Source: Gaeumannomyces sp. JS-464 (Eukaryota > Ascomycota > Sordariomycetes > Magnaporthales > Magnaporthaceae). Taken from it: 64,000 nt of DNA. The stretch lies in assembly GCA_002197995.1 (NCBI GenBank), contig NGZR01000003.1, positions 4,402,001-4,466,000 on the forward strand. Direction: 5' to 3'. Positions 35,833-46,165 of this stretch are shown in pieces (the stretch's first letter is position 1; each line of letters opens with the position of its first letter). The notes beneath the pieces are model-generated. The model did not search any database, had not been told where the DNA came from, and saw nothing but the letters and a program-made list of their open reading frames with translations. The translations under genes and the position numbers were made by a program.

Positions 35833-38800
35833 ATGGACTCTCCGCAAGAGACCCAGGACCTGCTCAGAAAGATCAGAAGCGAACTCACGAAATGTATCAG
35901 GCACTTCGCCACCAGCGAGATCCACCGCTCCTTCACCTGCACTTCAGACCTCAATCGAGTCTGGGACGATGAGCACCTGCGCACTCTCTTTGCTGCCGCG
36001 CTTCCAGAGGGACAACTGAGCGCGGCACAGCTAAGCCACCTGCGAAACACCGCCCTCCCGCTCCTCTCCTTTGCCGTCTACCTCGGCGTCATTCCTTGGG
36101 ACTGGTTCGTCGAGACCTTCCCGCGCGAAGCGTTCAGAGAAGACGGCCAGCCCGATCCCCGGCTTGCTCTCATCTTGTCTCAGGAAAACCGCGGTCCCCA
36201 GGAGCTCAAGCGCAGTGTCGAAGAGTTCATCAAGGCGGACCTTGACCACAACGACTTCAACAAACTCTACTACTTTATCCCGCCTACAACGCTGCGATTC
36301 ACAAACGAGGCTGAGGAGCCTATAAAGATCTATGGGACATGCGCGCTGCCCATAGAGACGCAGGAGGACCCGATGATGGAAACCGGCTCGTATGGGCATG
36401 TCTACGTGGGTCTTTTCACCCCTCATCCGGCGTTTCAGGCCCATTATTCACCACATACCTGTGTCGCCTACTAACAGGCTGACTGTTTGTTTAGTTCGGC
36501 AGAGTGCACCCCGAAAATGTCCTTGCGTATCCCTACAACCACTACCAGGCATTTAGACCGGTTAGTGGCGATTTATTAGCCCGATGGGCATCACTTCATC
36601 TGACGCGGGACAAATGCGAGCGCACCAAAAGCCAACCCACTCTAACTTCTGTTTCGCCCGCATAGGAAAAGCCGTGTGCAGTCGCCGTCAAGGTCTTCAA
36701 CAAGCACCACGAGGCGATACGCGAGGTCGAGAACCTGAAGCACCTCAAGGACGTTGCGAGCAACCCGGACGGCAGATATCCCATTTCACTCCATCACGCC
36801 ATTGTGCACCACTACGCGAGCAAACAAGACCTGTTGCCAAGACCAATGGTGATATTTCCCTTTGCCGAGCTTGGGAACCTCTGGCAGTTCCTCAACGGGG
36901 ACTCTGCGGTTGGTGATGTCAATGAAACCTTTCAGCTCCTCACCTTCAGTCAGCGCTTCCCCGCTCTCGCCTCCCCGCCGCAGGGGACGACAACGATATC
37001 CAGCAAAGATCTGCGGACAAGGCTTCTGGAGCAGTGCCTCGCCCTGGCTGGGGCCCTGCGCTTCCTCCACGGCCGCATCGAACACCGCGACATGATCTAC
37101 CTGCTCGCCCATATGGATCTAAAGCCCAACAATATCATCATTTCAGCGCACCCGGCCTCCCCCGTTGGGGTCTGGAAACTCGCCGACTTCGGCATATCGG
37201 TCATCCGCAGGCTTCCGCTGGAAAGTCGCAAAGCAGGCGTCGACCCATGGGGCCGACCCGCGCCTGCCACGATCGACACGACGGCCCAGCGTGGGTCTAG
37301 CACATATCAGGCCCCTGAGGTTGCTTTCTCGTGGTACAACGGGATACGAAAGGAGACCCCGGTACGCGTAGGTCGAATGAGCGACATTTGGTCCTTTGGC
37401 GCCATCATTGCCGAGGTCCTTGCTTTTGCTATAGGCGGCACGTCCGAGTTCAAGGCCTTTCATGAGTATCGCCGCGGCCGAGTCAGTGAGGATGCAATCA
37501 GCGACACCGACTACTTCTGGGAGCTCCTGCAGAGGTCCATGGCTGGAACTCATATCGTTGGTGCTCCCAACACTCAGAATCAGGGCAACTTACTCCGGGT
37601 TCAGCCGCATCCACAGCCGGGCGAAGCCGATGGAGACGATCAGGCATACCCCACCCGGGTTCGGCCTGGCGTTGTCGAGTGGCTGGCGAAAGTTGAAAGC
37701 AGCGACCCCGACTGTGCGCCCTGGGTTCAGTGTATCCGGACGGCCCTGAATGTTAACCCTAGGCGAAGGCCTTCGGCCGAGAAGCTATTTCGCCTGGTAC
37801 AAGAGGTCCTCTACCCTCGCAAGGAGCGTACCCCTGATACGGAGCTGGGCGAGCCGGAGGTTCACAGCGAGCCCGATGTGGATAAAGGAGATGCGAGGCC
37901 TCGAGAAGATGTGCAGACAGAAAGGAAAGACTCCCCACTCGGAGACGCATTTGTCGATGGCGCGCGCCCTCGCGACACAAGCACTGCGCTACGCATAAAT
38001 GTGTCCGCCCCCACAGCACCAAACCACCGCAGCCGCTCCCCTCCCACACCCCAATCACCACGGACAAGCTCCAGGACGGTCAGCATACCGTCGCCCCGAT
38101 CCCCCGTACGCCCAGACTCGGGCATGCATGGCGGTGCCCGGAAATGGTCGCACTCTTCAGACACGCCGTCGTCTACCATGTCGTTTCTATCTTCAGCGCT
38201 CTCGGGCTTGACACAGCCTCAGGGACATCCGCCGACTCAGCATCAAATAAGCACTAGCGCTTACTCTGTGTCAACCAACAAGTCCAGGGTAATTTACCTT
38301 ACCAATTCCAACGTACAAGTGGTCGACATCCATCCGGAATCAGTGGAGCCGCCTAACAAGCCCCTGAAAAGCTCATTCGAGCAACCGCTACCCCAAGACG
38401 GCGGTGAGAAGAAATGGAGGGGAATTGCTGCTGCCGGTGAATTCGTAGTCTTATACGGATACGAGCAGCCCAAACCCAAGAAACTGTGGTCGAAGACCCC
38501 GCCTCAATCGTCCGTGGTAAGAAGGAACAGCCTTGATATGGCTTTCATATACTGTATCAATCAGTTGCAGCACAAGCGAGCAGCACTCTGGCTATCAGGG
38601 TTTGCATTGACCGGCTGTTGAGGAGCTCTGCTAACTCTGAAATTTACCATACCAACAGATCCGACTGTTACGGCTCGGAGGCCACAACGCGAGCAGCAGC
38701 CACGCTTACGGGGACCCCTGGATCCCTCTTGGGCCCCAACACAGCGATGCCGTGGCGAATTTTGACTACTTGAAGAGGATCGCCGTTTCCCCCGATGGGC

Positions 38801-39688
38801 TCGTCGTTCTTATTGCTGGCCACGGGAAAGATCTGCTAATACTTGATGCCAAGTATATAACCGTCCCTCTCCAATTTTGCTCAAGTGCTCCTATTGCGGA
38901 CATGGTGTAAGAGAATTCAGCTCATACGAATAAACGCGCTAGCTTTCCCACCGCAGACGCAATTCTACACGGACGAATCATAAACCAAAACCTCGGATTC
39001 CAAGACGTCGCATTCAGCGAAGATGGGAGGATATTATATGCGGCTGGTGTGGGAGGCCCCTCGTATACGCTCTTCGCGTACGATATGTCTCAGCAAAGTT
39101 TCCCTTTGTTGGCGAGAGCCACATACAAACTCGTGAGGCCGGAGCCCAAACACCAACGACTAGGCAGACGATGTCTGTGCTAACCAGCTTCGATGTTTGC
39201 CTTGCCGCCATTCGCTGCCACAGGACGATAAATCGCTTAATGAGTTCAAAAACCGAACGCTGTTATTTCCCCATCACCCTAATCTGGGCTGCACCGTGGC
39301 TACGGAGGGCTTTACCAGAATCCTGGGCTGCCCGCTCGAGGCGTCGGCGGCGGGGCAGCCCGGGCGGCCGGGGGTCCTGCAGGACCTGGGGCAAACCCCA
39401 TTCAAGCCTCAACTGCGTGCGCTCACGGTGCACAATGGCCGGCTGCTTCTCGCGGTGGACAAGGACGGCCGGTTGGCCACGTACGCGATGTATGAGGCCG
39501 TCGCGCCAGGAGGCGGCGGGCGTCCAGCAACCCAACTTGGGTCCCCGATGAAGATTTGCAAATTCAGCAAGGCGCCCGAGCCCGGGTCGCAGCTGCGCGC
39601 GTACGATGATGCTGGGGCCACCTTGGTGCTACTGTGTCACGTCGGCGGGGTCCTCGAGGTGGCCAAGATCTCGGCCCCTGCCTGGTGA
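35833..39688 (+). CDS. Protein kinase fused to a C-terminal beta-propeller-like region
   Basis: Six exons (35833-36405, 36495-36560, 36666-38516, 38659-38852, 38943-39132, 39224-39688) join in one frame to 1112 residues. Residues 1-180 form a helical N-terminal domain I cannot name (TSDLNRVWDDEHLRTLF, LLSFAVYLGVIPWDWFVE). The kinase domain (about 182-550) has ETGSYGHVYFGRV (Gly loop, split by intron 1), VAVKVF (Lys about 222), HMDLKPNN (catalytic loop, Met replacing Arg of HRD), LADFGIS and YQAPEVAF. The HMD form makes it a non-RD kinase, but the catalytic Asp, Asn and DFG are kept. A Pro/Ser-rich linker follows (about 560-720), then repeated WD-like strands such as IAVSPDGLVVLIAGHGKDLL and VAFSEDGRILYAAG. 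Likely a cytosolic signalling kinase of a lineage-expanded fungal group; partner and target unknown. Acceptor choices for exon 5 rest on frame continuity. Confidence 0.8.
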
Positions 39689-40393
39689 AAAAGGTTCTCT
39701 CTCCCTCAATTTTCTCTGCCGGCGTTACAGGCTATCTTCGCGTGGATCTGATTCTTCTATGATACCCAACTATTTTCTTTTTACAGCTGCTTCCTAGTGA
39801 TTAATTGATGATACGCTATATGTTTTTCAAGACCTGTGGAATCGGAGTAAGTCAGGGGTCACCCCTGAACAGCCAAACGCACCACCCGTTTCGCCACCTT
39901 TTTACACGATGTTCAATTGAAACCTCGGCATACATGTATAGACCTGATTAGGGATGACCGCAAAGCTATATATTGGCGTGCAGGTTGTGCAGGGTCTGGC
40001 GTCAGGCAAATAGAAGAAGGACAAAAATGAAGGATGAAAACCGACGAGCAGGGACAGTCTGCAGAAATTGAGAATCGAAAATAAGTCACTGTGTGATAGA
40101 TAGCATCCGGCGAGCTATTCTATGAAATCTACATTCCAAGTCCGTCCCACCTACTTGCCTCCTAAGCCAATTGTGCCTAATAAAGCAATCCCCTTCCCTG
40201 CAGGAACTCCCGAGGATTGTCTCCGCACTCTGTTGCAGCCCCCCTTCAACATCTGTTTTACACGAAGCCACTCGAGCCAAAAATAGGCCCAGGCACGCCG
40301 GCACGGATACATCTCGACCTCCTCTTGACAGCTGCTTCAGGCTTTGCTTGGGGCTGGTCGACGTCGGAATCCTCGTGCCGGCTGTCGTCGTTC
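39689..40393. other. Intergenic between convergent genes
   Basis: 0.7 kb, AT-richer than the flanks. Presumed 3' UTRs; nothing else seen. Confidence 0.6.
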
Positions 40394-42213
40394 TCAACGC
40401 TCGAGATTGCTTCGTCCGCCGCCGCCTTTGCCAGCCTCACGGGCCTTCAGCGCTCTTATCTGATCCCTAACAAATCTAGACATGGCCTCGCCCTCCGTGT
40501 CAGCATCGCTGGTTTCCGGCGTTTCTGGACTGCTCTCCTGAGGGTCGCCAATGGCGTGGCTCGCTTGGTCACTGCCAAATAGACCCTGGCTCGCCTGTTC
40601 ACTTACGGATAGACGCTGGCGCTTCTTCGGCGATTCGATGGCTGACTGGTCGCTCTGGCCTCCCGCGTCTTCGTCGAACAAGCCCCTTATCGGGTATGCA
40701 GCCACACTCGGATCGACCATCCGGCCGGCGTTGGCGGGCTCTAGTGAGACCTCGAACCTCCGGCGCCGAAAGGCCTTGCTTTCCCAGTTGGGGCCGTGCA
40801 TGCGCGCCCAGTCGTTCGTCTCCCTGTCCTGCGCGTCGTGCCTACTGGCCCTCGACAGCGCCGCCCACCTGGCCTTCTCCTTGCGCCGCCGGGTGTCAAA
40901 CTCGGCCTGTTGCTCGGCGTCCCGGGCCCTGCGCCGGTCCACTTCCGCTCGCCGCAGGGCCTCCTTCACAGCGTCCCTTAGCCCCCCGGCCTCCTCCTCG
41001 CCCTGCCCGGCGCGGTCGCCGCCGCCCGCCCAGCAGCAGCGCCTCCTCGCCCAGCGGCATGACCACGACGCCGTACTTGAGGTCCGCCGCGGGGGGCCCG
41101 CCGAGCGAGACGACGTAGCTGGCGTTGGCCATGAAGGCCGAGATCTCGTTGAGCCCGCTCGCGACGTAGTAGCGCGGGAAATCCTCCGGGAACAGCTCGC
41201 TGAACAGGAAGAAGCCTCGGTCCATCGGGGTGTACGGCTCGCCCCACTGCCCGGGCGTGTCGTCCTCCCCGCGGACTGCTCCTTGGAGGCGCTGCTGCTG
41301 CCGCCGGCGGCCCCGCCCTGGAACTCCAGCGGGCGAAGCGCTAGCGGCGGGGGCGGGGGCGCTCGCCTCCGGGACAGCCCCTTGTTTGCCGGCGGGCTTG
41401 CGCCGCGTTCCGAAGTCGCGCCGCCTCCCTGGGGGGCCTCGGGACGGAGCTCCCGATCCTTCCTGTGCCACCTCGCCTTGAGGCCGGCCAGCATGTCCGC
41501 AGGGGACAAGGACAGGAACGAGCCCCACGTTCGGCCTTGGGGCTCATGGTGGACATGTTCCTCTCCCTCATCGGGAGGCGGGGCTGGGGAGCTCTCGCAG
41601 GCCGCCGTGGGCGTGGTGGGTGTGGCCGGTGCGGGCGGTGAAGTTTCAACGTCTACTTGTCGGGGTCCGGAGTCGCGGCTGGGAGAAGTAGCATCTTGTT
41701 CCTGGTCATCAGAGCCGCCGCCGGCGCCAAAGTGTTTGGCGAGGAGCTCCTCGGTCCATCCACAGCTCCGCAGCCCGTCGAAGTTGTAGTGCGCGGCAAT
41801 ACCCTCCTCGGTCCATCCACCTTCTCGCAATTCCTCCGTGCGCCGGCGGATCGCGCGCAAAGCCCTTTCCGACTTCACGGGGGCGACGAACTCGTTGTCG
41901 AGTGTGTCTTGCGTGAACCCATCCTGGCGCAGTCTATCAAGGCCCAGTCTGCGGGCGATTTCCTCCTCGCTATGCCCCTCCCTCCTCAGCCTAAAACACT
42001 CCGCCCTAGCGAGCTCCAGTCGTTCATCCGGAAACGGCGATCTATCTTCAGCTTCAGAGAGGTCAGGGTCGTCGGTGAGAGCTGGGCTGTAGGGCGAGGG
42101 CGGTGGCGTGCGCTCGCCCCTTGCGTGCGCGTCTGCGCGTCTGCGCGTCTGCTGGCCTTGACGAACGCGGCAAGATTGTCCCAGGTGAGGGCGGGTAGGG
42201 TTCCGTCGGCCAT
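40394..42213 (-). CDS. Unknown protein with duplicated helix motif and Arg/Lys-rich tail; three frame breaks
   Basis: About 606 residues if bridged; family unknown. Start 42213 gives MADGTLPALTWDNLAAFVKA. Two related stretches of about 30 residues follow in tandem: GHSEEEIARRLGLDRLRQDG with FTQDTLDNEF, and GWTEEGIAAHYNFDGLRSCG with WTEELLAKHF. They share E-E-x-I-A, D-x-L-R-x-x-G and T-x-x-x-L-x-x-x-F and look like helix-turn-helix-type repeats. Next is a Pro/Ser-rich linker, a compact segment (FFLFSELFPEDFPRYYVASG, SYVVSLGGPPAADLKYGVVV) and a charged helical tail (RRAEVDRRRARDAEQQAEF, PKKRQRLSVSEQ, which resembles a nuclear localisation signal). The frame changes near 42117-42122, 41267-41273 and 41018-41030. 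The first two equal one missing base; the third is the opposite sense. A 9-bp near-repeat (CGTCTGCG) at about 42128-42152 lies in the N-terminal coding part. Confidence 0.55.
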
Positions 42214-43381
42214 CTTATTTTTGGCAAGTAGGTGGGTAAGTGGGCAGTTGGCTAGGTCTCTGCGGGCGAGTTCTGGGCGAGGGGCAATAGGCAAAATATT
42301 CTGAGCAAGGCGAAGAGATGAGCAGCAAGAGGGTGATTGTTGCGCGTGTTGTTGTTGGCTGGAATGGAGTTAGTCGTCGAGTTGAACACGACCCGGACGT
42401 CTTTTATACCGCTCGTCTTCATTCCATCGGGTGCTCCCTTGACCCAGCAACGCCATTAATTGTTAGACGCATTCGGCTTTCGATGATTTTCATCAAATAG
42501 ACGGCCATCACCTTTGTCCTAGCTTTGAACGCATTCGGCTTCTATTCTCACACCAAGCGGCTAGCTACCACCCATTCCCGCTGTTCTCACTTCGGCTGTC
42601 TCGCTCGTCTATCTGCGTTCACTCTCCCTGAGTATCTTCGCTATGTGTTATGCCATCCATGTTGCGACGTCTGTCTGGCTCATTCCGTCATTCCGGACGG
42701 CCTGCGTTGCTTCCTTGCTGCATGGCTTGCAATAAATGAATCTAGGCCAATGGAAATGAAGGGATAGGCAGTAGTGGGCGTGGAAAGCATGACCAAAAAA
42801 AGGCAAAATGATATATTATCGGTGAGGCAAAGAGAAGGAGCCGGGTGAACAAAAGCGAAAGTCAGTGGGAAAAAGATATTGGGACAAAGGCGAATGGAGG
42901 TTTTTTTCTTGCGCACTAGGCCTGGACGCGCTGCCCGTTGGCAATATTCCCGGCCAACCTCTGTCCACCGCGCCCCTCATACGGTTCTAATATCCATTGA
43001 ATATGACAGCTCAAGGAGGGTCAGCCGAAGAAACGCGGCCTTTCAGCTGCAGTCCCCGTACATTGGCTTGCAGGCCGAACTGGAGGAGGAAAAAAAGCAA
43101 GAGTAGCAGATGAAACAAATCAGGGCGATCTGGGCTAGAACACTCCGTGGCCCAAGGCGTACAGCCGTGTTTGTTGTTGCACAGCGTATACTCTACTCAA
43201 AAGATGACCTGTATAATTTTATTCCTAACAAGGTTGTCCTTTTCTAAACGCCCTGCTAGCTTCGTGGGCAGCTATTGGGCGCCGGGTGTGTCCAGGGAGA
43301 CAAACGCGATGCCCAACACTCGGTCTATATATCGGAAGCAGCCTCCTTGCCCTCCCAACGTTCCTGGACTCTCCAGCAGCC
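42214..43381. other. Intergenic
   Basis: 1.17 kb with no supportable gene, separating the divergently oriented unknown gene and the FHA-kinase relic. Confidence 0.55.
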
Positions 43382-44690
43382 ATGCACTCCTCGTTCTCTT
43401 ATCTTCTCCAGTCGTGCTCCGCCATTGATCCGCCCAGGAACCAACTATCTCTCTCTCCCAGATCCCCAATCATCCTCACCCAAGCCCATCTTCTAAACGT
43501 GGATGACTGCTTCTTTTCTCTGACCCCCACCAACGACACTGCCGCCGCTGTGGTGGAGTCGAACCCCCATCTCGCGCACCACGGCGCCCTGGTTTTCACT
43601 CCTAGTTTCGTATCCAAAGTCCCGAACTACATAGCCTACTTCGGCCAGAATAGCAGTACCAACGATGCCATCCTCCCATCGCACAGCGCATACCAGAGCG
43701 ACCACTTTGCATTTTTCCTCGCGCCATCTGGAGAGCTGATTCTCAAAGACAAATCGCGGAACAGAATGTGGATCTACACCGAGGGTGTGCCAAACCAAGA
43801 TCAGGACATCTACGGACTGTCCTGAACCAACACCCGCCAAAGAGTCATCCCCAGGATCAACCACAAGGTCCACATAGTGTGCGGCAACAGGTCCACGATG
43901 CTCAAGTTCGCCCTGCAGTGGAACCAGGCATACCTCTCGGTCGACTGCGTTCAGACCCAGGCTACCCTTGCTTCCCAGGCGCACCGCAGGCTCGAGGCAA
44001 ACACGCCCCTCCCAATCCCCAATACCTACGATCGTAGGGCTGTTTACCGAGCCCGACAGGCAGCCTCGCAGGACTCGGGCGCGCTACCGCCGATGGGGCC
44101 CATCCTGCGGAATCATTTCATGCCAACGTCGCGGACAGGCTGAACAAGCGCAAGGATGTCCACAGATACCATCAGCTTGACAGGGCGGGTTTGGCGTGGT
44201 TTGGAAGGCCGTTGATCTGGCCACGGGAGATATCTGGGCTCTAAAGGGGCTCAAGGAAGACGTCGGTGTCAACGAGGTCTTCAAGATGACGTTCAAAACC
44301 GAGGCAGAAAGCCTCGCTAGGCTCCAGCATGTAAGTGTATTCTCCTCTCCACCGTGTTGTTTTCAGCTATCGTTGTGACATAATTTTACTTTTAGCCGAA
44401 TATCGCTAAACTAGGAAGTTTCCAAGATTTTCCAGATCTTCTACAAGCTCTACCGTGGCAGCCTCGGACATGTGGGCGTCTGGCATAACTCTCGGCTGCG
44501 TGCTAGGCAACTGGTGCGAGAGTTCATCATGCCTTTCTACTGTCGTTTTAGATTGGTCCGCGGGGCCCACGGCGACGGCCGCCCCGAGTTGGACCTTCGC
44601 GGATACGGCAGCCAGCCCTACACCCAGCAGACACTCGTGCCGGAACCCGACACCCCGACCACTTGGCGTTACCGTCGAACTGGGGTCGTG
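43382..44690 (+). pseudogene. Decayed FHA-domain protein kinase gene
   Basis: The remains read in order as an FHA-like domain (NYIAYFGQNSSTNDAILPSH, HFAFFLAPSGELILKDKSRN), then an in-frame TGA at 43822-43824 (possibly a former CGA or TGG), then its continuation (RVIPRINHKVHIVCGNRST). A linker (RLNKRKDVHRYHQLD) is followed by a frame break near 44183 and the kinase Gly loop and Lys (GFGVVWKAVDLATG, WALKGLKED). An intron with intact signals (44331-44395) precedes PNIAKLGSF. The frame then jumps almost directly to ASDMWASGITLGCVL, the subdomain IX region, so the catalytic HRD loop, DFG and APE segments are missing. With a nonsense codon, a frameshift and an internal catalytic deletion, no active kinase can be made. 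The FHA-only 5' frame (43382-43825) could still be translated. The right end of the homology is uncertain. Confidence 0.7.
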
Positions 44691-45296
44691 ATGTCGCTTG
44701 TCCAGCGTGGGGTACTGCCGCCCCCCTTCGGGCAAATGCTGAACAGTCCCGATGCGCGGCCCCGGTTTGCGGATTGCGCACACTGCCCTTCAGGGGCCTT
44801 CGTTGCCCCTGGCGCTGGGAATGTAAATGACCCAGTCTGGTCCCTGCAGAGGTGTACCTGAATGTGCCTATGGATGTTGACTGACCCAAAGGGGGTGGGC
44901 AGCCGGCCAAATGGACAGCAATGGATGGGAACAAGACATCACAAGGCCAAGGACCTACGGAAACCCATAAATAGACGGGCAGGGATGATGTACCTCTGCC
45001 GCCGCTAATCGGCCTCTCCGCAAAGCAATGCGGCTCCCTGCAGCGTCGCCGATTCATGCCCTCACCCCAGCCTCCCCGCAACGCGCAAAAGGGGGTGATG
45101 GCGCAGCAAGCGGGCGGGCGCCGCCATGAGCATCGCTGGCCCGGCCGTATATAAGCGCACTCTTTCATTCTGCAGGTCGACTTTTTTGTTTCCTTTTCTG
45201 CATCATCCGATCCATTCTTTACTCATCTCCTTCGTTTGCGGTGCCCAATCATCCAACTCTCTGTCTCTCTTTCGATTTCCCTCCTTAGCCCACAAG
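44691..45296. other. Intergenic / promoter of small secreted protein gene
   Basis: About 600 bp with no supportable gene. It contains the TATA box listed separately and a T/C-rich leader (45180-45290) before the start codon. Confidence 0.6.
45148..45154 (+). promoter_or_regulatory. Probable TATA box
   Basis: TATATAA lies in an otherwise GC-rich stretch 143 bp upstream of the ATG at 45297 and is followed by a pyrimidine-rich leader. The placement suits a strong inducible promoter for the secreted protein gene. Confidence 0.6.
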
Positions 45297-45589
45297 ATGC
45301 AGTTCTCCAAGATCCAGATCTTCGCCATCCTGGCCGTCGGCGCCATGGCCAACCCCATCCCTGTCGACTCGCCCGCCGACGCCGCCACCGTGCAGGTCCG
45401 CGACGAGACGCACATGCTGCTGCCCAGGAACTGCGAGGTAAGAACCGAGTGCTTCCATCCAGTACGACAAGCAAACGGCATTCTGATGTCTCTTTCAAAA
45501 TCCAGGCCAAGACGACCCAGGCTGCGTGCGAGAGGTTCCTGAGCGGCTGCAAGTGGCTCCACGCCTCCAAGTACTGCGTTTCGAGGTAA
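45297..45589 (+). CDS. Small secreted cysteine-rich protein (candidate effector)
   Basis: Two exons, 45297-45437 and 45506-45589, encode 74 residues. The N terminus MQFSKIQIFAILAVGAMANP is a clear signal peptide with likely cleavage after AMA. A short acidic propeptide-like stretch (PVDSPADAATVQVRDETHML) leads to LLPR, possibly a processing site, and then a compact tail with four cysteines: NCE, ACERF, GCKW and YCVSR. An even count of four suggests two disulfides. The intron starts GTAAGA and ends CCAG, splitting the gene between signal/pro region and Cys-rich tail. A TATA box is upstream. I recognise no family; size, secretion signal and cysteine content are those of fungal effector-like or antimicrobial secreted peptides, but no activity can be inferred. 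It lies next to a decayed kinase gene in accessory-looking DNA. Confidence 0.75.
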
Positions 45590-46165
45590 GCGACTTCAAA
45601 AGTCGCAACGACACGTGGCCCCATCCCCGCTCAGGCGTGGACGGGAGCATTCGCAACATAGATCATGGGGTGGACGGAGGCTCATAGAGACCGGCTACCA
45701 AGGCGAGCGGCTTGTCGCGTGAGCAAGGGGAGGGTCGGCGTTATAGAGGCAGTTAGTTACTGGGTAGAGCGTAAAATAGAGTTGGTTTTATGGCGTTCGG
45801 GGGTTTTATCGTTTGGCTGAACATGACGTCGTGGTGCCATCTTGGTGGGAATGAGGCTAGGTAGCTATGTGCATGTTGAGAGCCTGCCATTGAACATGTT
45901 CAACGAGCTCCGAAGCATAAAAAGAAAATACCGAAATATCGAAAACCTGCCTATACTTGAAAGATTGCAGTCGGTGATTGGTTTAGGTTGGGTGGGGGCG
46001 TTGTGGGGGCCGTCACTGGGCTGAGCACCTCATGTTGCCTTGAATGGAGCCCCAGGCCAGCTCGAAAGCTCCGCGCAGAGCTCAGGTACCCATCATCTCA
46101 ATCTAGGAGCTCTGTGAGCTAGCCGACAGCAGACCGAACCCAACGACCTTGAGAGAAATGTGACA
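45590..46165. other. Intergenic / Vps11 upstream region
   Basis: About 575 bp; no gene seen. Presumed 3' UTR of the secreted protein gene and promoter of the Vps11 gene. Confidence 0.6.

Noticed and set aside
40551..41789. Plus-strand open frame of 412 codons
   Set aside because: Antisense shadow of the minus-strand unknown gene, whose helix repeats and charged tail look more protein-like.
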